Positions 1-9,479 of a DNA stretch of 64,000 nt are shown in pieces. Every line of letters starts with the position of its first letter. Position 1 is the first letter of the stretch. The stretch comes from Elusimicrobia bacterium RIFCSPLOWO2_02_FULL_39_32 (GTDB lineage: Bacteria > Elusimicrobiota > Elusimicrobia > 2-02-FULL-39-32): the NCBI GenBank assembly GCA_001800135.1, contig MGUU01000010.1, positions 179,696-243,695 of the forward strand, written 5' to 3'. Position numbers and translations under genes: made by a program. The notes beneath the pieces are model-generated. The model worked only from the letters and a program-made list of their open reading frames with translations, ran no database searches and was not told where the DNA came from.

Positions 1-1625
1 CTGGAATTCAGATCAATTTCTAAATCAGAATTTAATTTTTCTCCGCCCTTTAAGGCGATAGTAAACTTTTGAAGTTTTAATTTTTTTTCAATTATTTGAC
101 CTGCGATTCCAATCTGATTTTTTAAATTGGAGGAATTAAGATTGAACCTAAACTTGTTTTTATTTAAATGGATCTTGCCGGAAAGATTTCCAATTTTTTT
201 TGAAAAAATAGAGAGATTTTTTAAAGCGCATGTTCCATTTAAAGATGGGTGTTCCATGGTCCCAAACCCAATGAGCTTGCCTGAAAGTCTCCCTGAGATT
301 TTATTTGCTCCAGATGCAAAAAACTTTTCCAAAGGAAGATGATGAACTCCTATGTCCCAGAGAACTTTATTTTTGGAAAAAGTTCCTTTACCTTTGATCC
401 AGCTTTCTTCTGAATGCATCTTAAATGCATCAATTTGAAGGGTGTTCGAAAGATAGGAAATTTTAGCCTCACTGCTAAAAGGCAAAGAACCAATCAAACC
501 ATCTTTAATGCTCACTGAACCACTGAGATCAGGATTCTCTAGATTTCCAGAGAGGTCACAAGTTAGTTCTAGCTTTCCTTGATGCAGGGCGTTATATTTA
601 AAGATTCCATCTAATTCCCTCAACTCACATTGGGCTAAAATTTTGGATTGGATTTGAGGACTCTTGTTCCAGGAAGAGATCACGCCTGAAAGATTAATCT
701 GGGAGGAGCTTCCGCGAAGTTCACAAGATTCAATTTCAATTTTGTCCTGAGTTATGGAAATGGATGTTTTTAAAGAAATAGGAATAGTTTTTTGGAAAGA
801 AGTAAAAGAGAGAGTTCTGGAATCTTTTAGTTTAGCTTGGGCAGTAAAATCTCCTTTTTTGTTTTTTATCCAGGATGGAAAATCTTTTAAATTGGCCAGA
901 AGTTCTATATCCAAACCTCCTTTTAGTTGAATTTTAGGATTATTCAGAATAGGATTTTTAAAATTTTCCAATTGTATATTTTTGCCGTTTAAACTTATTT
1001 TACAGGCTGTGGGTGACTCCAACTCTCCTTTTAGTTCAAAGCTTTCGTTTAGCTTAGTTTCTCCGGAAATTTGAAATAAAGGAGAGGCATTAAGATTGGT
1101 ATGAAGAAAGCCGGATAACTTTTCCAACTTTAAATGTTTTATTTTTTCCGAATCCCCTTCAAATTTTAGCTTACCCTCAGTTACGAAAATTTTTAAAAAA
1201 GGGAGGATTCCTTTTCTTTGCTTAATTTTTGGAATATTCCAGGATTGATTTTTATAGGAGAGCTGAATTTCTGGTTTTATGATTTGAATCGTTGCAATGT
1301 CATTTTTTTCTTTAGATTGGCCAGAGGCAGCTAATCTGCGGCGAAGCCATTGCAAGAGGTTTGTTTTTAGTTTGATCTTTTCAGCTTGAAAAAAAATTCC
1401 ATGATCAAAGCCAGCAGGGTTTGAAATTTTTAAAGAGTGCAGGGAAATGGAATTGAAGAAATTTGTTGAGACTCTTTCTAGCGCGACCTCATGGCTGGGG
1501 AGGTTATTTTTTATCTGTTTTTCAATTTGATTCCTTAGTGTCTCCATGCCTCGTTGAATTATAAGGAATAAAGAGAGGGCTAAGACTAATGAACTTCCAA
1601 AAAATAAAAAGGATTTATTCTTCAT
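1..1625 (-). CDS. AsmA/TamB-like envelope protein (partial, C-terminus beyond window)
   Basis: An open minus-strand frame starts at ATG 1625 and runs off the left edge without a stop (about 541 codons seen). It begins with a charged start and one hydrophobic helix (residues about 5-22), then a long, low-complexity stretch rich in beta-type repeats of the form 'LSGxLxG', 'ISGxLxG' and 'LELTCDLSGNLENPDLSGSV'. That pattern is typical of AsmA/TamB/DUF748-type proteins, which are anchored in the inner membrane and reach into the periplasm for lipid transport or outer-membrane assembly. The start lies 19 bases after the clpC stop, so it may be cotranscribed with clpC. The family call rests on architecture and repeat style, not on a catalytic motif; the exact subfamily is unknown. 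Confidence 0.6.
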   Translation of the reverse strand, partial: MKNKSFLFFGSSLVLALSLFLIIQRGMETLRNQIEKQIKNNLPSHEVALERVSTNFFNSISLHSLKISNPAGFDHGIFFQAEKIKLKTNLLQWLRRRLAASGQSKEKNDIATIQIIKPEIQLSYKNQSWNIPKIKQRKGILPFLKIFVTEGKLKFEGDSEKIKHLKLEKLSGFLHTNLNASPLFQISGETKLNESFELKGELESPTACKISLNGKNIQLENFKNPILNNPKIQLKGGLDIELLANLKDFPSWIKNKKGDFTAQAKLKDSRTLSFTSFQKTIPISLKTSISITQDKIEIESCELRGSSSQINLSGVISSWNKSPQIQSKILAQCELRELDGIFKYNALHQGKLELTCDLSGNLENPDLSGSVSIKDGLIGSLPFSSEAKISYLSNTLQIDAFKMHSEESWIKGKGTFSKNKVLWDIGVHHLPLEKFFASGANKISGRLSGKLIGFGTMEHPSLNGTCALKNLSIFSKKIGNLSGKIHLNKNKFRFNLNSSNLKNQIGIAGQIIEKKLKLQKFTIALKGGEKLNSDLEIDLNS

Positions 1626-1644
1626 CCGAAGAATAAGGGAGTGA

Positions 1645-4125
1645 TTAGCTTTTTATGGATTTTGGCAGGGGCGCTGAGGAAAATGTGATTTTTTTAAGTT
1701 CCGTATCAAAGGAGATCTGTATTAAAGTAGGGTGTTCAGAGGAACCAGTATGAATTTTTTTAGCCAGGATTTCTTCAGCCAAAGGATCTTCAATGAAGCG
1801 CTGAATGGTTCTGGCTAAGGGTCTTGCGCCATTTTTTGGATCAAAACCATTTTCTAAAATAAAAGTCTTGCAAGCTTGGGAAAAATCAGCCTTATACCCT
1901 TGGGATTCTAGTTTTGCATTTACTCTGGAGAGCATGAGATCTAAAATTTTAGTTATATCCTCTTTATTTAAAGGATGAAACACAATAATTTCATCCAAGC
2001 GATTGATAAACTCAGGATTAAAGGCTTTTTTAACCTCTTCCATCACTGTATCTTTCATGGCAGAGTAGTCTTTCGCAGTAGTCTCCTCTTGTATAAGGAA
2101 TCCTAAAGATTTTCCTTGAGATATCATCCGAGCTCCCACATTGGAAGTCATGATAATAACTGTATTTTTAAAGTTAACTTTGTGACCTAAATTGTCGCTT
2201 AAAATGCCGTCATCCATCATTTGCAATAATATATTGAATACATCTGGATGCGCTTTTTCAATTTCATCTAAAAGAACTACGGAATATGGTTTTCTTCGAA
2301 CCGCTTCTGTCAGCTGTCCCCCTTCTTCAAATCCAACATAGCCTGGAGGCGCTCCAATGAGACGGGAAACTGAAAATTTTTCCATGTACTCAGACATGTC
2401 AATTCGGATCAAGGCTTCTTCATCGCCAAACATGAATTCTGCCAAGGCTCTGGCTAATTCTGTTTTTCCCACTCCGGAAGGCCCTAGAAAAATAAAAGAT
2501 CCAATTGGTTTTTTTGGATTTTTAAGCCCGGTTCTTGAACGCCGAATCGCTTGAGAAACAATTGAGACTGCCTCATTCTGGCCAATGATCCTTTTATGGA
2601 CTTCATCTTCCATATGAATCAGTTTTTCCGATTCTTTTTCTGTTAGGCGATTCACTGGAATTCCAGTCCATTTGGAAACAACAGTGGCGATATCTTCTTC
2701 TGTAATGGAAGGCACTTGCGTCTCTCTTTTTTCTCTCCATTTTTTCTTTGCTTCTTCCAGAGCTTTGCGCAGCTCTTTTTCCTTGTCTCTTTGTCTAGCT
2801 GCTTTTTCATATTCCTGAGACGCGATGGCTTGATCCTTATCTTTGGAAATAGTTTCAATTAAAGTTTCTTTTTCTTTTAATTCTTGCGGGAGTTGGGTGG
2901 ATTGCATTCTGGCTCGGGATCCAGCCTCGTCAATTAAATCAATCGCTTTATCCGGCAAATAACGATCTGTAATGTAACGCTCCGCAAGCTCTGCGGCTGC
3001 TTCTAAAGCATTATCAGCGTATTTCACTTTGTGGTGCGTCTCATATCTTTCTTTTAATCCATGCAGGATTTGAACCGTTTCTTCAATGGATGGCGGATCT
3101 ACATGAATGGGCTGGAATCTTCTCTCTAAAGCAGCGTCGTGTTCAATATATTTTCTATATTCATCTAATGTGGTGGCTCCAATACATTGTAATTCGCCTC
3201 TAGCCAACGCGGGTTTAAGCATATTGGAAGCATCAATGGCCCCTTCTGCTGCTCCAGCTCCAATCACGGTATGAAGTTCATCTACAAAAAGAATAATGGA
3301 ATTTTTAGCTCTGCGGATCTCTTCCATAATATTTTTAAGTCTTTGTTCAAATTCACCGCGATATTTTGTTCCAGCCACAACTGCGGCTAAATCCAGAGTC
3401 ATCACCCGTTTGCCTGCCAGAATTTCTGGAACATCATTGGAAGAGATTTTTTGAGCTAGACCTTCTACAATCGCGGTTTTTCCTACTCCAGGATCTCCAA
3501 TTAAAACAGGATTATTTTTAGTTCTTCTGGAAAGAATTTGGATGAGACGTTCAATCTCATCTCCTCTGCCAATCACAGGGTCTAGTTTTGTTTCTCTAGC
3601 CAGCTGGGTCAAATCCCTGCCAAATTCATCCAAAGTGGGAGTTTTTGATTTAGCGGGAGTTCGGGTTTGTGTGGGATGGGGTCTGGGTGTTTCACCTAAA
3701 AGAGAGATGACTTCTTCTCTCACTACATCCAGCCTGCAGCCTAAATTTTCTAGGACCCGGGCAGCTACGCCCTCTTCTTCTCTAATCAGTCCTAATAAAA
3801 GATGTTCCGTGCCAACATAGTTGTGTGCCATGCTTTGAGCTTCTTCTACTGCAAGTTCTAAAACTTTTTTAGCTCTGGGCGTAAAAGGGATTTCTCCCAA
3901 AAGCATTACATTGTCGCCAGTACCTACGATTTTTTCAATTTCAGAGCGGACTCTTCTTAGATCTACTCCTAAATTAGAAAGAACCTGCGCAGCCACACCT
4001 TCTCCTAAAGCAATAAGACCAAGAAGAATATGTTCTGTTCCTACATAGTCATGGTTCAGACGTTTAGCTTCTTCTTGTGCTATGAGGATGACTCTTTGGG
4101 CGCGTTCGGTAAAACGATTAGACAT
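1645..4125 (-). CDS. clpC: ATP-dependent Clp protease ATP-binding subunit ClpC
   Basis: 826 residues, the usual ClpC length. Two Clp-N repeats occupy residues about 1-145, both carrying the 'YVGTEHxLLGL' signature. AAA module 1 has Walker A GDPGVGKT (about 210) and a following FVDELHT Walker B. A UVR-type coiled segment lies at about 420-460. AAA module 2 has Walker A GPSGVGKT (about 550) and the GYVG pore loop. The C-terminal ClpB_D2-small domain is present. ClpC unfolds substrates for the ClpP peptidase in the cytosol; no clpP, mcsAB or ctsR lies beside it here. It has its own promoter (4143-4171) with a short leader and an SD-like GGTGA. Occurrence in a cell with Lol/Lpt genes fits Chlamydiae, Cyanobacteria and several uncultured Gram-negative phyla. 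Confidence 0.97.
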   Translation of the reverse strand: MSNRFTERAQRVILIAQEEAKRLNHDYVGTEHILLGLIALGEGVAAQVLSNLGVDLRRVRSEIEKIVGTGDNVMLLGEIPFTPRAKKVLELAVEEAQSMAHNYVGTEHLLLGLIREEEGVAARVLENLGCRLDVVREEVISLLGETPRPHPTQTRTPAKSKTPTLDEFGRDLTQLARETKLDPVIGRGDEIERLIQILSRRTKNNPVLIGDPGVGKTAIVEGLAQKISSNDVPEILAGKRVMTLDLAAVVAGTKYRGEFEQRLKNIMEEIRRAKNSIILFVDELHTVIGAGAAEGAIDASNMLKPALARGELQCIGATTLDEYRKYIEHDAALERRFQPIHVDPPSIEETVQILHGLKERYETHHKVKYADNALEAAAELAERYITDRYLPDKAIDLIDEAGSRARMQSTQLPQELKEKETLIETISKDKDQAIASQEYEKAARQRDKEKELRKALEEAKKKWREKRETQVPSITEEDIATVVSKWTGIPVNRLTEKESEKLIHMEDEVHKRIIGQNEAVSIVSQAIRRSRTGLKNPKKPIGSFIFLGPSGVGKTELARALAEFMFGDEEALIRIDMSEYMEKFSVSRLIGAPPGYVGFEEGGQLTEAVRRKPYSVVLLDEIEKAHPDVFNILLQMMDDGILSDNLGHKVNFKNTVIIMTSNVGARMISQGKSLGFLIQEETTAKDYSAMKDTVMEEVKKAFNPEFINRLDEIIVFHPLNKEDITKILDLMLSRVNAKLESQGYKADFSQACKTFILENGFDPKNGARPLARTIQRFIEDPLAEEILAKKIHTGSSEHPTLIQISFDTELKKITFSSAPLPKSIKS

Positions 4126-4142
4126 TTTTTTTCACCGAAATT

Positions 4143-4171
4143 AGTATAGCATGAAAAACTATTTCTGTAAA
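4143..4171 (-). promoter_or_regulatory. clpC promoter (sigma70-like)
   Basis: On the minus strand TTTACA (4166-4171) and TATACT (4143-4148) are separated by 17 bases. The clpC ATG follows 17 bases after the -10 box, so the leader would be about 10 bases, with GGTGA as a weak ribosome site. The sequence is read directly; activity is inferred. Confidence 0.6.
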
Positions 4172-4234
4172 CCTCATGGCAACATTTTTAAATGGCTAGA
4201 TTTTCTGTCGAATTCTGACCGAGCTTCAGCGACT

Positions 4235-4336
4235 GGAGGTGACGAAGTCACACTCTCGTCCTTTAGGAGGGAATGTCTTATCCTTGTTGTTACAGGAGGG
4301 TCGCCTTGGCGACCACTCTCGTCCTTTAGGATAAGA
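4235..4336. repeat. Tandem hairpin-bearing intergenic repeat between ilvE and clpC
   Basis: Two units, 4235-4268 and 4295-4331, share the frame GGAGG - hairpin - CACTCTCGTCCTTTAGGA. The central hairpins differ in sequence but not in position: TGAC-GAA-GTCA in the first and GGTCGCC-TT-GGCGACC in the second. An outer inverted repeat TCTTATCC (4276-4283) / GGATAAGA (4329-4336) encloses unit 2. Compensating changes in the stems suggest selection on structure. A partly similar element (GAGCTTCAGCGA ... TTTAGGA) lies in the trxB leader at 36940. It could end ilvE transcription or be a REP-type dispersed repeat. Confidence 0.65.
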
Positions 4337-4343
4337 AAGAGAC

Positions 4344-4368
4344 CATTTTCTAATGCAAGTTTCGGGTT
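4344..4368. repeat. 25-base dispersed repeat, copy 1
   Basis: Matches 60242-60266 at 24 of 25 positions, in the same orientation. On the minus strand it begins AACCCGAAACTT and ends AGAAAATG. Here it starts at the ilvE stop codon; the other copy covers the pheT start codon. Confidence 0.6.
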
Positions 4369-5240
4369 TAATAAATAGGTGTACCGGAATTATGAGTTAG
4401 AATTTTGAATTCTTGAATTAGTTTTTGAGTTATTTTTCCAGGATGACCTTCCCCAATGATGCGATTGTCCACTTTAGTGACTGGGATAACTTCTGCCGCA
4501 GTACCGGTAAGAAAAACTTCATCCGCAGTGTAAATATTGTAAGGGGTGAACAGTTCTTCTTTGGTTGGGATTTTTAGTTTATTTTTTGCTAATTCAATCA
4601 CAGTGGCGCGGGTAATTCCATCTAAAGCTCCTGCCCAGCAGGGAGGCGTAATCAGGGACTGATTCATCACAATAAAAATATTGTCCCCTGTGCATTCCGC
4701 CACATAACCATCCTTATTTAACATAATTGCTTCCGGAGCATTAGCTCTATTAGCTTCGATTTTAGCCATGATATTGTTCAGATAATTTAAGGATTTTATG
4801 CAGGGATTTAATGCCTCTGAAATATTTCTTTTTGTGGCTACAGTCACCAGATCCAATCCTTTTTTATATAATTTTTCTGGATAAAGGGTGATTTTATCCG
4901 CGATAATAAGTACGGAAGATTTTGGACATTTACGAGGATCTAATCCTAAATCCCCCTCGCCCCGCGTGATCACTAAACGTATATAAGCGTCTTTTAAACC
5001 ATTTATTTTTAAAGTTTCCAGGATTGTTTTTTCAAGCTCATCTATTTTTAAGGGGATATTTAAAGTGATAGCCCGAGCAGAATGGTAAAGGCGCTTTAGA
5101 TGTTCTTTAAGTTTAAAAACTTTGCCATTGTATGCTCGAATGCCTTCAAAGACCCCATCTCCATATAAGAGGCCATGATCAAAAACTGATATTTTTGCCT
5201 GATCTTTTGCATAAAATTTTCCATTGAGATATATTTTCAT
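4368..5240 (-). CDS. ilvE: Branched-chain amino acid aminotransferase (class IV)
   Basis: 290 residues of a fold-type IV PLP enzyme. The N-terminus 'VFDHGLLYGDGVFEGIRAYNG' pattern, the probable PLP lysine in IKSLNYLNN (near 148) and the 'ECTGDNIFIV' phosphate-cup region match IlvE-type enzymes that interconvert Leu/Ile/Val and their 2-oxo acids using glutamate. D-alanine aminotransferase and aminodeoxychorismate lyase are relatives and cannot be fully excluded, but the IKSLNYLNN motif favours IlvE. The start has a good ribosome site (GAGGAG, 6 bases before ATG). It follows lolD after 33 bases; no other branched-chain genes are in view. Confidence 0.85.
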   Translation of the reverse strand: MKIYLNGKFYAKDQAKISVFDHGLLYGDGVFEGIRAYNGKVFKLKEHLKRLYHSARAITLNIPLKIDELEKTILETLKINGLKDAYIRLVITRGEGDLGLDPRKCPKSSVLIIADKITLYPEKLYKKGLDLVTVATKRNISEALNPCIKSLNYLNNIMAKIEANRANAPEAIMLNKDGYVAECTGDNIFIVMNQSLITPPCWAGALDGITRATVIELAKNKLKIPTKEELFTPYNIYTADEVFLTGTAAEVIPVTKVDNRIIGEGHPGKITQKLIQEFKILTHNSGTPIY

Positions 5241-5273
5241 TTTAAACTCCTCTAGGGAACTTTGCGATTCGTT

Positions 5274-6059
5274 TCATTCTGAATATTTTTCATTTTTGTT
5301 TTCAGCCATGCTTTTGACCATGCCATCGCTGATTTGAATGATCCTATCCGCGCTTTTAGCAATTTCCGGATTATGAGTCGCGACTAAAACGGTTGTGTGG
5401 TGGGAGCGGGCAACTCTCCAAATAAGATCTTTTATTTCCTCACCCCTTTCAATATCTAAATTTCCAGTAGGTTCATCGCAGATTAAAAGAGCTGGACCAT
5501 TGACCATGGCTCTGGCAAGGGCCGCTCTTTGTTGTTCTCCTCCGGATATTTGGGATGGAAAGTGGGAGATTCTTTCTTTAAGACCCACAGCATTTAAAAG
5601 ATTTTCAGCTTTATCATTAGCTTCACTCCAACTGATCCCTGAAATTTGAAGAGGCATCATTACATTTTCCAGAACGGTAAATTCCGACAGCAGGTAATGA
5701 AACTGAAACAAAAATCCAATATATTTATTTCTTAACGCATCTTTTTCTTCTTCTTTGAGCTCATCCGTATTCCAGCCTAGGATCATTAAATTTCCAGAGG
5801 AAGCTTCATCCATTAGGCCTAGAATATGTAGGAGCGTGGATTTTCCGGCTCCGGAAGGACCTACAATCGCTAGAATTTCCCCATTTTTAACCATCAAATC
5901 CATTCCCTTTAAAACTTGTAATTTTTTTTCACCTTCAAAATAATTTTTTTCTATTCCTTTTGCTTCGATTGCAAATTCAGGCATTTGGTTTTTGGATTCT
6001 ATGATCCTGCCTCCATTCCGGCTATTGGAACCATTTTTCATGTTTAGAAGAGAAACCAT
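5274..6059 (-). CDS. lolD: Lipoprotein-releasing ABC transporter ATPase LolD
   Basis: An ABC ATPase with Walker A GPSGAGKST, signature SGGEQQR, Walker B LLICDEPTGNLD and switch His in 'ATHNPEI'. It pairs with LolC, whose stop lies 5 bases upstream, to extract mature lipoproteins from the inner membrane and hand them to LolA. The 261-residue reading has about 25 more N-terminal residues than is usual for LolD. An internal ATG at 5984 (MPEFAIEAKG) would give a more typical protein, but neither start has a clear ribosome site, so the start is uncertain. MacB-type ATPases are close relatives; the LolC partner decides the call. Confidence 0.88.
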   Translation of the reverse strand: MVSLLNMKNGSNSRNGGRIIESKNQMPEFAIEAKGIEKNYFEGEKKLQVLKGMDLMVKNGEILAIVGPSGAGKSTLLHILGLMDEASSGNLMILGWNTDELKEEEKDALRNKYIGFLFQFHYLLSEFTVLENVMMPLQISGISWSEANDKAENLLNAVGLKERISHFPSQISGGEQQRAALARAMVNGPALLICDEPTGNLDIERGEEIKDLIWRVARSHHTTVLVATHNPEIAKSADRIIQISDGMVKSMAENKNEKYSE

Positions 6060-6064
6060 TTTTT

Positions 6065-7309
6065 TTACCCGTATCTAATCGCGTCCACTGGATTTACTTT
6101 TGCAGCTTGGGCGGCTGGATAGATGCTGGAAAATATGGTGATTAAAAATGAAGCTGCCATTACGAGCGATATGTCTAAGAATGAGAGTTGAATCGGTAAA
6201 CGGTCAATATAATAAACATCCTGAGGCAGCTTAATCCATTTTGTTTTTTCTAGGATGGTTGCAATCAGTACTCCTAAAAATGTTCCCAATGAAATTCCTG
6301 TGAACCCTAAGGTCATGCCAGCATAGAGAAATATTTTTCTAATTGTTTTACGCGTGGCTCCCAGGGCTTTTAAAATTCCTATGTCTCTTAATTTTTCTAT
6401 TGAAATTAAAATAAGAATTGAAATAATCGTAAAAGAAGCTACCAGAATAATCATTGTAAGGATGATAGCCATAACGATTTTTTCTAATTTTAGGGCTTGA
6501 AAAAGATTGCGGTTCATGGACTGCCAGGACCTTACCCAATAACGGGAACCCGCTTTTTCTGCGAACTTTTGGGCAATCAGTTCAGCTTTTTCCAGATTTT
6601 TAGTTTTTATTCCTAATCCTGTAACCCCGGGTATCCCAAATAATTTTTGAGTCTGGTCTAAAGAGGTAAAGGCCATGTTAGCGTCAAATTCATACATTCC
6701 AGACTGGAAGATTCCAGTAACGCTAAATTGCGCGATTTTTGGGATATTCCCCATGGCTCCCAAAGCAGCGCTTTCTTCAGGGGATATGATTAAGAGACGA
6801 TCCCCCACTGAAACCCCTAAATTTCTGGCCAGCTCATTTCCTAAAATTAGGCAAGGTTTTTTTTCAAAAAGAGCGTTCCAACTTCCTAAAACTAATGTTT
6901 TTTGAAGTTCCGTAACATTAAATTCTTTTTCCGGCAGGATCCCTTTTAAAACAATTCCTTGGGTGGTGCGGTTGGACTTTAACAGGGCTTGTCCTAAGAT
7001 AAAAGGAGAGACTGAATTAATATCTTGAATAAGTTTGGTTTTATCTATCAGAGCATCTAACATGATGCCAGAGTCTTTTTCAGTTCCAAAGAGCACAATA
7101 TGAGGCTGAATGCCTAATGTTTTTTTTTGAATATCAGACCTGAAGCCATTCATCACAGATAAAGTTACAATCAAAGATGCCACTCCTAAAGTCACGCCGC
7201 TGATAGCGATCAATGTTGTAATAAAAGCGAATAGACCGTGCCGCCTTGCTTTTAAATATCTTAGGGCAATGGCAAGTTCAAAAGAATGGAGTAGGGGTTT
7301 ATTTTTCAA
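6065..7309 (-). CDS. lolC: Lipoprotein-releasing ABC transporter permease LolC/LolE family
   Basis: 414 residues. The N-terminal 'ELAIALRYLKARRHGLFAFITTLIAISG' type opening, with one membrane helix near 27-55, precedes a periplasmic domain (about 60-270). Three C-terminal helices follow in an FtsX domain (about 275-410) ending 'AKVNPVDAIRYG', a hallmark ending of LolC/E. Only one permease gene is present, so the transporter may be a LolC homodimer (LolF-like) with LolD, as in many non-gamma lineages. It sits 4 bases after lysS and 5 before lolD, one transcription unit. Confidence 0.9.
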   Translation of the reverse strand: MKNKPLLHSFELAIALRYLKARRHGLFAFITTLIAISGVTLGVASLIVTLSVMNGFRSDIQKKTLGIQPHIVLFGTEKDSGIMLDALIDKTKLIQDINSVSPFILGQALLKSNRTTQGIVLKGILPEKEFNVTELQKTLVLGSWNALFEKKPCLILGNELARNLGVSVGDRLLIISPEESAALGAMGNIPKIAQFSVTGIFQSGMYEFDANMAFTSLDQTQKLFGIPGVTGLGIKTKNLEKAELIAQKFAEKAGSRYWVRSWQSMNRNLFQALKLEKIVMAIILTMIILVASFTIISILILISIEKLRDIGILKALGATRKTIRKIFLYAGMTLGFTGISLGTFLGVLIATILEKTKWIKLPQDVYYIDRLPIQLSFLDISLVMAASFLITIFSSIYPAAQAAKVNPVDAIRYG

Positions 7310-7313
7310 GGTT

Positions 7314-8843
7314 TTAAGATTTAAGGGTTGGGAAAAGAAGCACGTTTCGAATAGAATTTTGTCCTGTAAGGAACATGACTAATCGGTCCACTCCAATGCC
7401 TAATCCTCCAGCAGGAGGCATGCCAATTTCCAAAGATTCTATAAAAGAAGTGTCCAGAACAACTCCCTCATCCGTTTGGGCAGAGTTTTCTTTTTTTGTC
7501 TTATTTTGAGACAGCTTTAGTTCCCTATATTTTTCTATTCTTAGTTTTTGTTCCATAGGATCATTTAATTCAGAATACGCGTTAGCCAGCTCTTCCCCTT
7601 GAATATAAAGTTCAAAACGGTCTGCCAGCTGAGTGGAACCTTCCACACATTTGGCAAGCGGAGAAAAGTCCGCAGGGAATTCTGTCACAAAGGTTGGATT
7701 CACTAGATGCGGAGCAATTTTTTCTGAGAAAAGGCGATCGAATATCTTATAGTCTTCTATCTCTTTAAATTCATTAGAATATTTTTCGCTGAATTTTTTC
7801 CAGTTCTGTTCTTTGACCCAAATTGCTTCTTCACTGCCCACATGTTTTTGAAAAAGTTCTCCTAGGGTATAAGATTCAAAGGGAGTTTTAAGCAGATTTA
7901 GGTTAGGGGAAGAGACATTTTTAGCAGTTTCTACAATTAATCTTTGAGTGAGCTCCATCATGCTTTCCATATTGCCATAAGCTTCATAGGCTTCCAGGAT
8001 TGTAAATTCCGGATTGTGCAGAGTATCAATCCCTTCATTTCTAAAAACCCTGCCTAATTCAAAGACTTTTTCAAAACCTCCTACCAAACATCTTTTTAAA
8101 TAAAGTTCCGGAGCGATCCTTAAATAGAATTTTTGGTTTAAAGCATGATGAAAAGTTTCAAATGGCCTGGCTACAGCCCCGCCGGCAAGAGCTTGAATCA
8201 TGGGAGTTTCCACTTCCAAATAGCCTTCTTTATAGAGCAAGGAGCGTAAAGATTGAATGATCTTTGCTCTCATTTCAAAAAGCGTTCTTGATTCTGGATT
8301 AGAAATTAAATCCAGCTCTCTATAGCGGTAACAGAGTTCAATATTTTTTAACCCATGCCATTTTTCCGGCAAGGGACGCAAGGATTTAGCCAGTAAAACA
8401 ATTTTTTTTGTTTTAAGAGAAAGTTCCCCTGTTTTAGTGCGGAACATTTTACCTTCCACACTGAGGATATCCCCCAAATCAAAATTTTTAGAAAACATTT
8501 CATATTCTGGCTCTCCCACTAGATCTTGGCGCACATAGATTTGAAGCTGGCCATAAAAATCTTGGATATGGGCAAAAGAAGCTTTACCCATGTCTCGACG
8601 TCTTATCATTCTGCCGCAAAGATGCACGTTCTCTTCTGATTCCTCTTTTTCAATAGTTTTAAATTGTTCTTTTATTTGCAGAGTGGAAACTCTTTTTTGC
8701 AGTATGGAATCTTTTGCAGGGAATGGATTAATCTGAAGAGATTTTATTTTAAGAAGTTTTTCTTTTTTATTTTGGATTAAAGTTGGATCAAGATTTTGAT
8801 CCCACGGTTCATTTTGCGAAGAAATTTGGGGAGGGTTCATCAA
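7314..8843 (-). CDS. lysS: Lysyl-tRNA synthetase (class II)
   Basis: 509 residues. The N-terminal OB-fold anticodon domain (about 65-180, 'VHLCGRMIRRRDMGKASFAHI') is followed by the class II catalytic core with motif 2 'RVFRNEGIDTLHNPEFT' and motif 3 'GLGIGVDRLVM'. It charges tRNA-Lys in the cytosol. The first 40 residues are poorly conserved and the start (MMNPP) is the longest reading. It leads the lysS-lolC-lolD group; the receiver gene upstream is separated by 61 bases. Confidence 0.96.
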   Translation of the reverse strand: MMNPPQISSQNEPWDQNLDPTLIQNKKEKLLKIKSLQINPFPAKDSILQKRVSTLQIKEQFKTIEKEESEENVHLCGRMIRRRDMGKASFAHIQDFYGQLQIYVRQDLVGEPEYEMFSKNFDLGDILSVEGKMFRTKTGELSLKTKKIVLLAKSLRPLPEKWHGLKNIELCYRYRELDLISNPESRTLFEMRAKIIQSLRSLLYKEGYLEVETPMIQALAGGAVARPFETFHHALNQKFYLRIAPELYLKRCLVGGFEKVFELGRVFRNEGIDTLHNPEFTILEAYEAYGNMESMMELTQRLIVETAKNVSSPNLNLLKTPFESYTLGELFQKHVGSEEAIWVKEQNWKKFSEKYSNEFKEIEDYKIFDRLFSEKIAPHLVNPTFVTEFPADFSPLAKCVEGSTQLADRFELYIQGEELANAYSELNDPMEQKLRIEKYRELKLSQNKTKKENSAQTDEGVVLDTSFIESLEIGMPPAGGLGIGVDRLVMFLTGQNSIRNVLLFPTLKS

Positions 8844-8904
8844 AGGATTTTTAAAATAGGTGTTTAGAAGAGGGTTAGTTATTCGATCCTTAATTCAATT
8901 GAAA

Positions 8905-9273
8905 TTATTTATTTGAAGCAAGAATTTCTCTAATTTTATCTCTCAAACCCCGTGGATCAAATGGTTTTTCCATAAAAGCAACCACGTTACTTCCTAATTC
9001 AAATAGATCCTTCATCTGTCCCTTTGCCGTAAGGATAATGACAGGGATGGTTCTAGTTTCATCTTTTTCTTGCAAACGGGTATTGACTGTGTAGCCGTCC
9101 ATTTCAGGCATCATGATATCTAAAATAATTAATTCCGGCATTGTAGCCTCTACTTTATCCAGAGCTTCCTGGCCATTTGAGGCAGTGACCACTTGGTGGC
9201 CATCTTTTTCCAACATGAATTTAATGAGCTCAACCACATCATTTTCATCATCCACAACCATCACTTTTGCCAT
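8905..9273 (-). CDS. Stand-alone response regulator receiver protein
   Basis: 122 residues, a single CheY-like receiver domain with no output domain. The acidic pocket is D8-D9, the phospho-acceptor is D52 in 'LIILDIMMPEMDG' and the switch lysine lies in 'FMEKPFDP' near 104. Such proteins act through protein contacts (for example PilG/PilH, CheY or DivK types); the partner kinase is not in the window. It has a strong ribosome site (GGAGG) and a 17-bp inverted repeat in its upstream region (9299-9349). Confidence 0.92.
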   Translation of the reverse strand: MAKVMVVDDENDVVELIKFMLEKDGHQVVTASNGQEALDKVEATMPELIILDIMMPEMDGYTVNTRLQEKDETRTIPVIILTAKGQMKDLFELGSNVVAFMEKPFDPRGLRDKIREILASNK

Positions 9274-9298
9274 TATAATCTACCTCCAGTTCTACCTG

Positions 9299-9349
9299 TT
9301 TAACCCGAATATTGCATTTATAAAACCATTGCGCAATATTCAGGTTAAA
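9299..9349. promoter_or_regulatory. 17-bp inverted repeat upstream of the receiver gene
   Basis: Arms 9299-9315 and 9333-9349 pair at 16 of 17 positions; the odd pair becomes a U-G wobble in a minus-strand RNA. The 17-base loop contains the TATAAA-like run. Each arm ends with the TTCGGGTT/TTCAGGTT motif seen elsewhere. It lies 26 bases before the receiver start and could be an operator or a leader hairpin. Confidence 0.5.
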
Positions 9350-9441
9350 TTTGAGGTCATTAGAGGGAAAATCATATCACTTTTCCATTCTGCAAGCAAG
9401 TAAACCCCTAGAACCCGAACGCTGCTTTTGGTTTGTTTTAT

Positions 9442-9470
9442 TTGCTAAAAGATGATTTTTTTCGTATCTT
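9442..9470 (+). promoter_or_regulatory. Promoter of the FAD oxidoreductase gene
   Basis: TTGCTA (9442-9447), a 17-base spacer, then TATCTT (9465-9470). The ATG is at 9480, only 9 bases after the -10 box and without any SD sequence, which predicts a leaderless or nearly leaderless mRNA. Confidence 0.45.
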
Positions 9471-9479
9471 TTAAACCTT

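Noticed and set aside
127..342. Plus-strand 71-codon frame at the left edge
   Set aside because: Antisense to the open AsmA-like reading frame, which spans the whole 1-1625 region without a stop.
4151..4378. A 75-codon plus-strand frame upstream of clpC
   Set aside because: It runs through the hairpin repeat, and its repeated residues (the LSSF block) come from the repeat units; no ribosome site or protein family.
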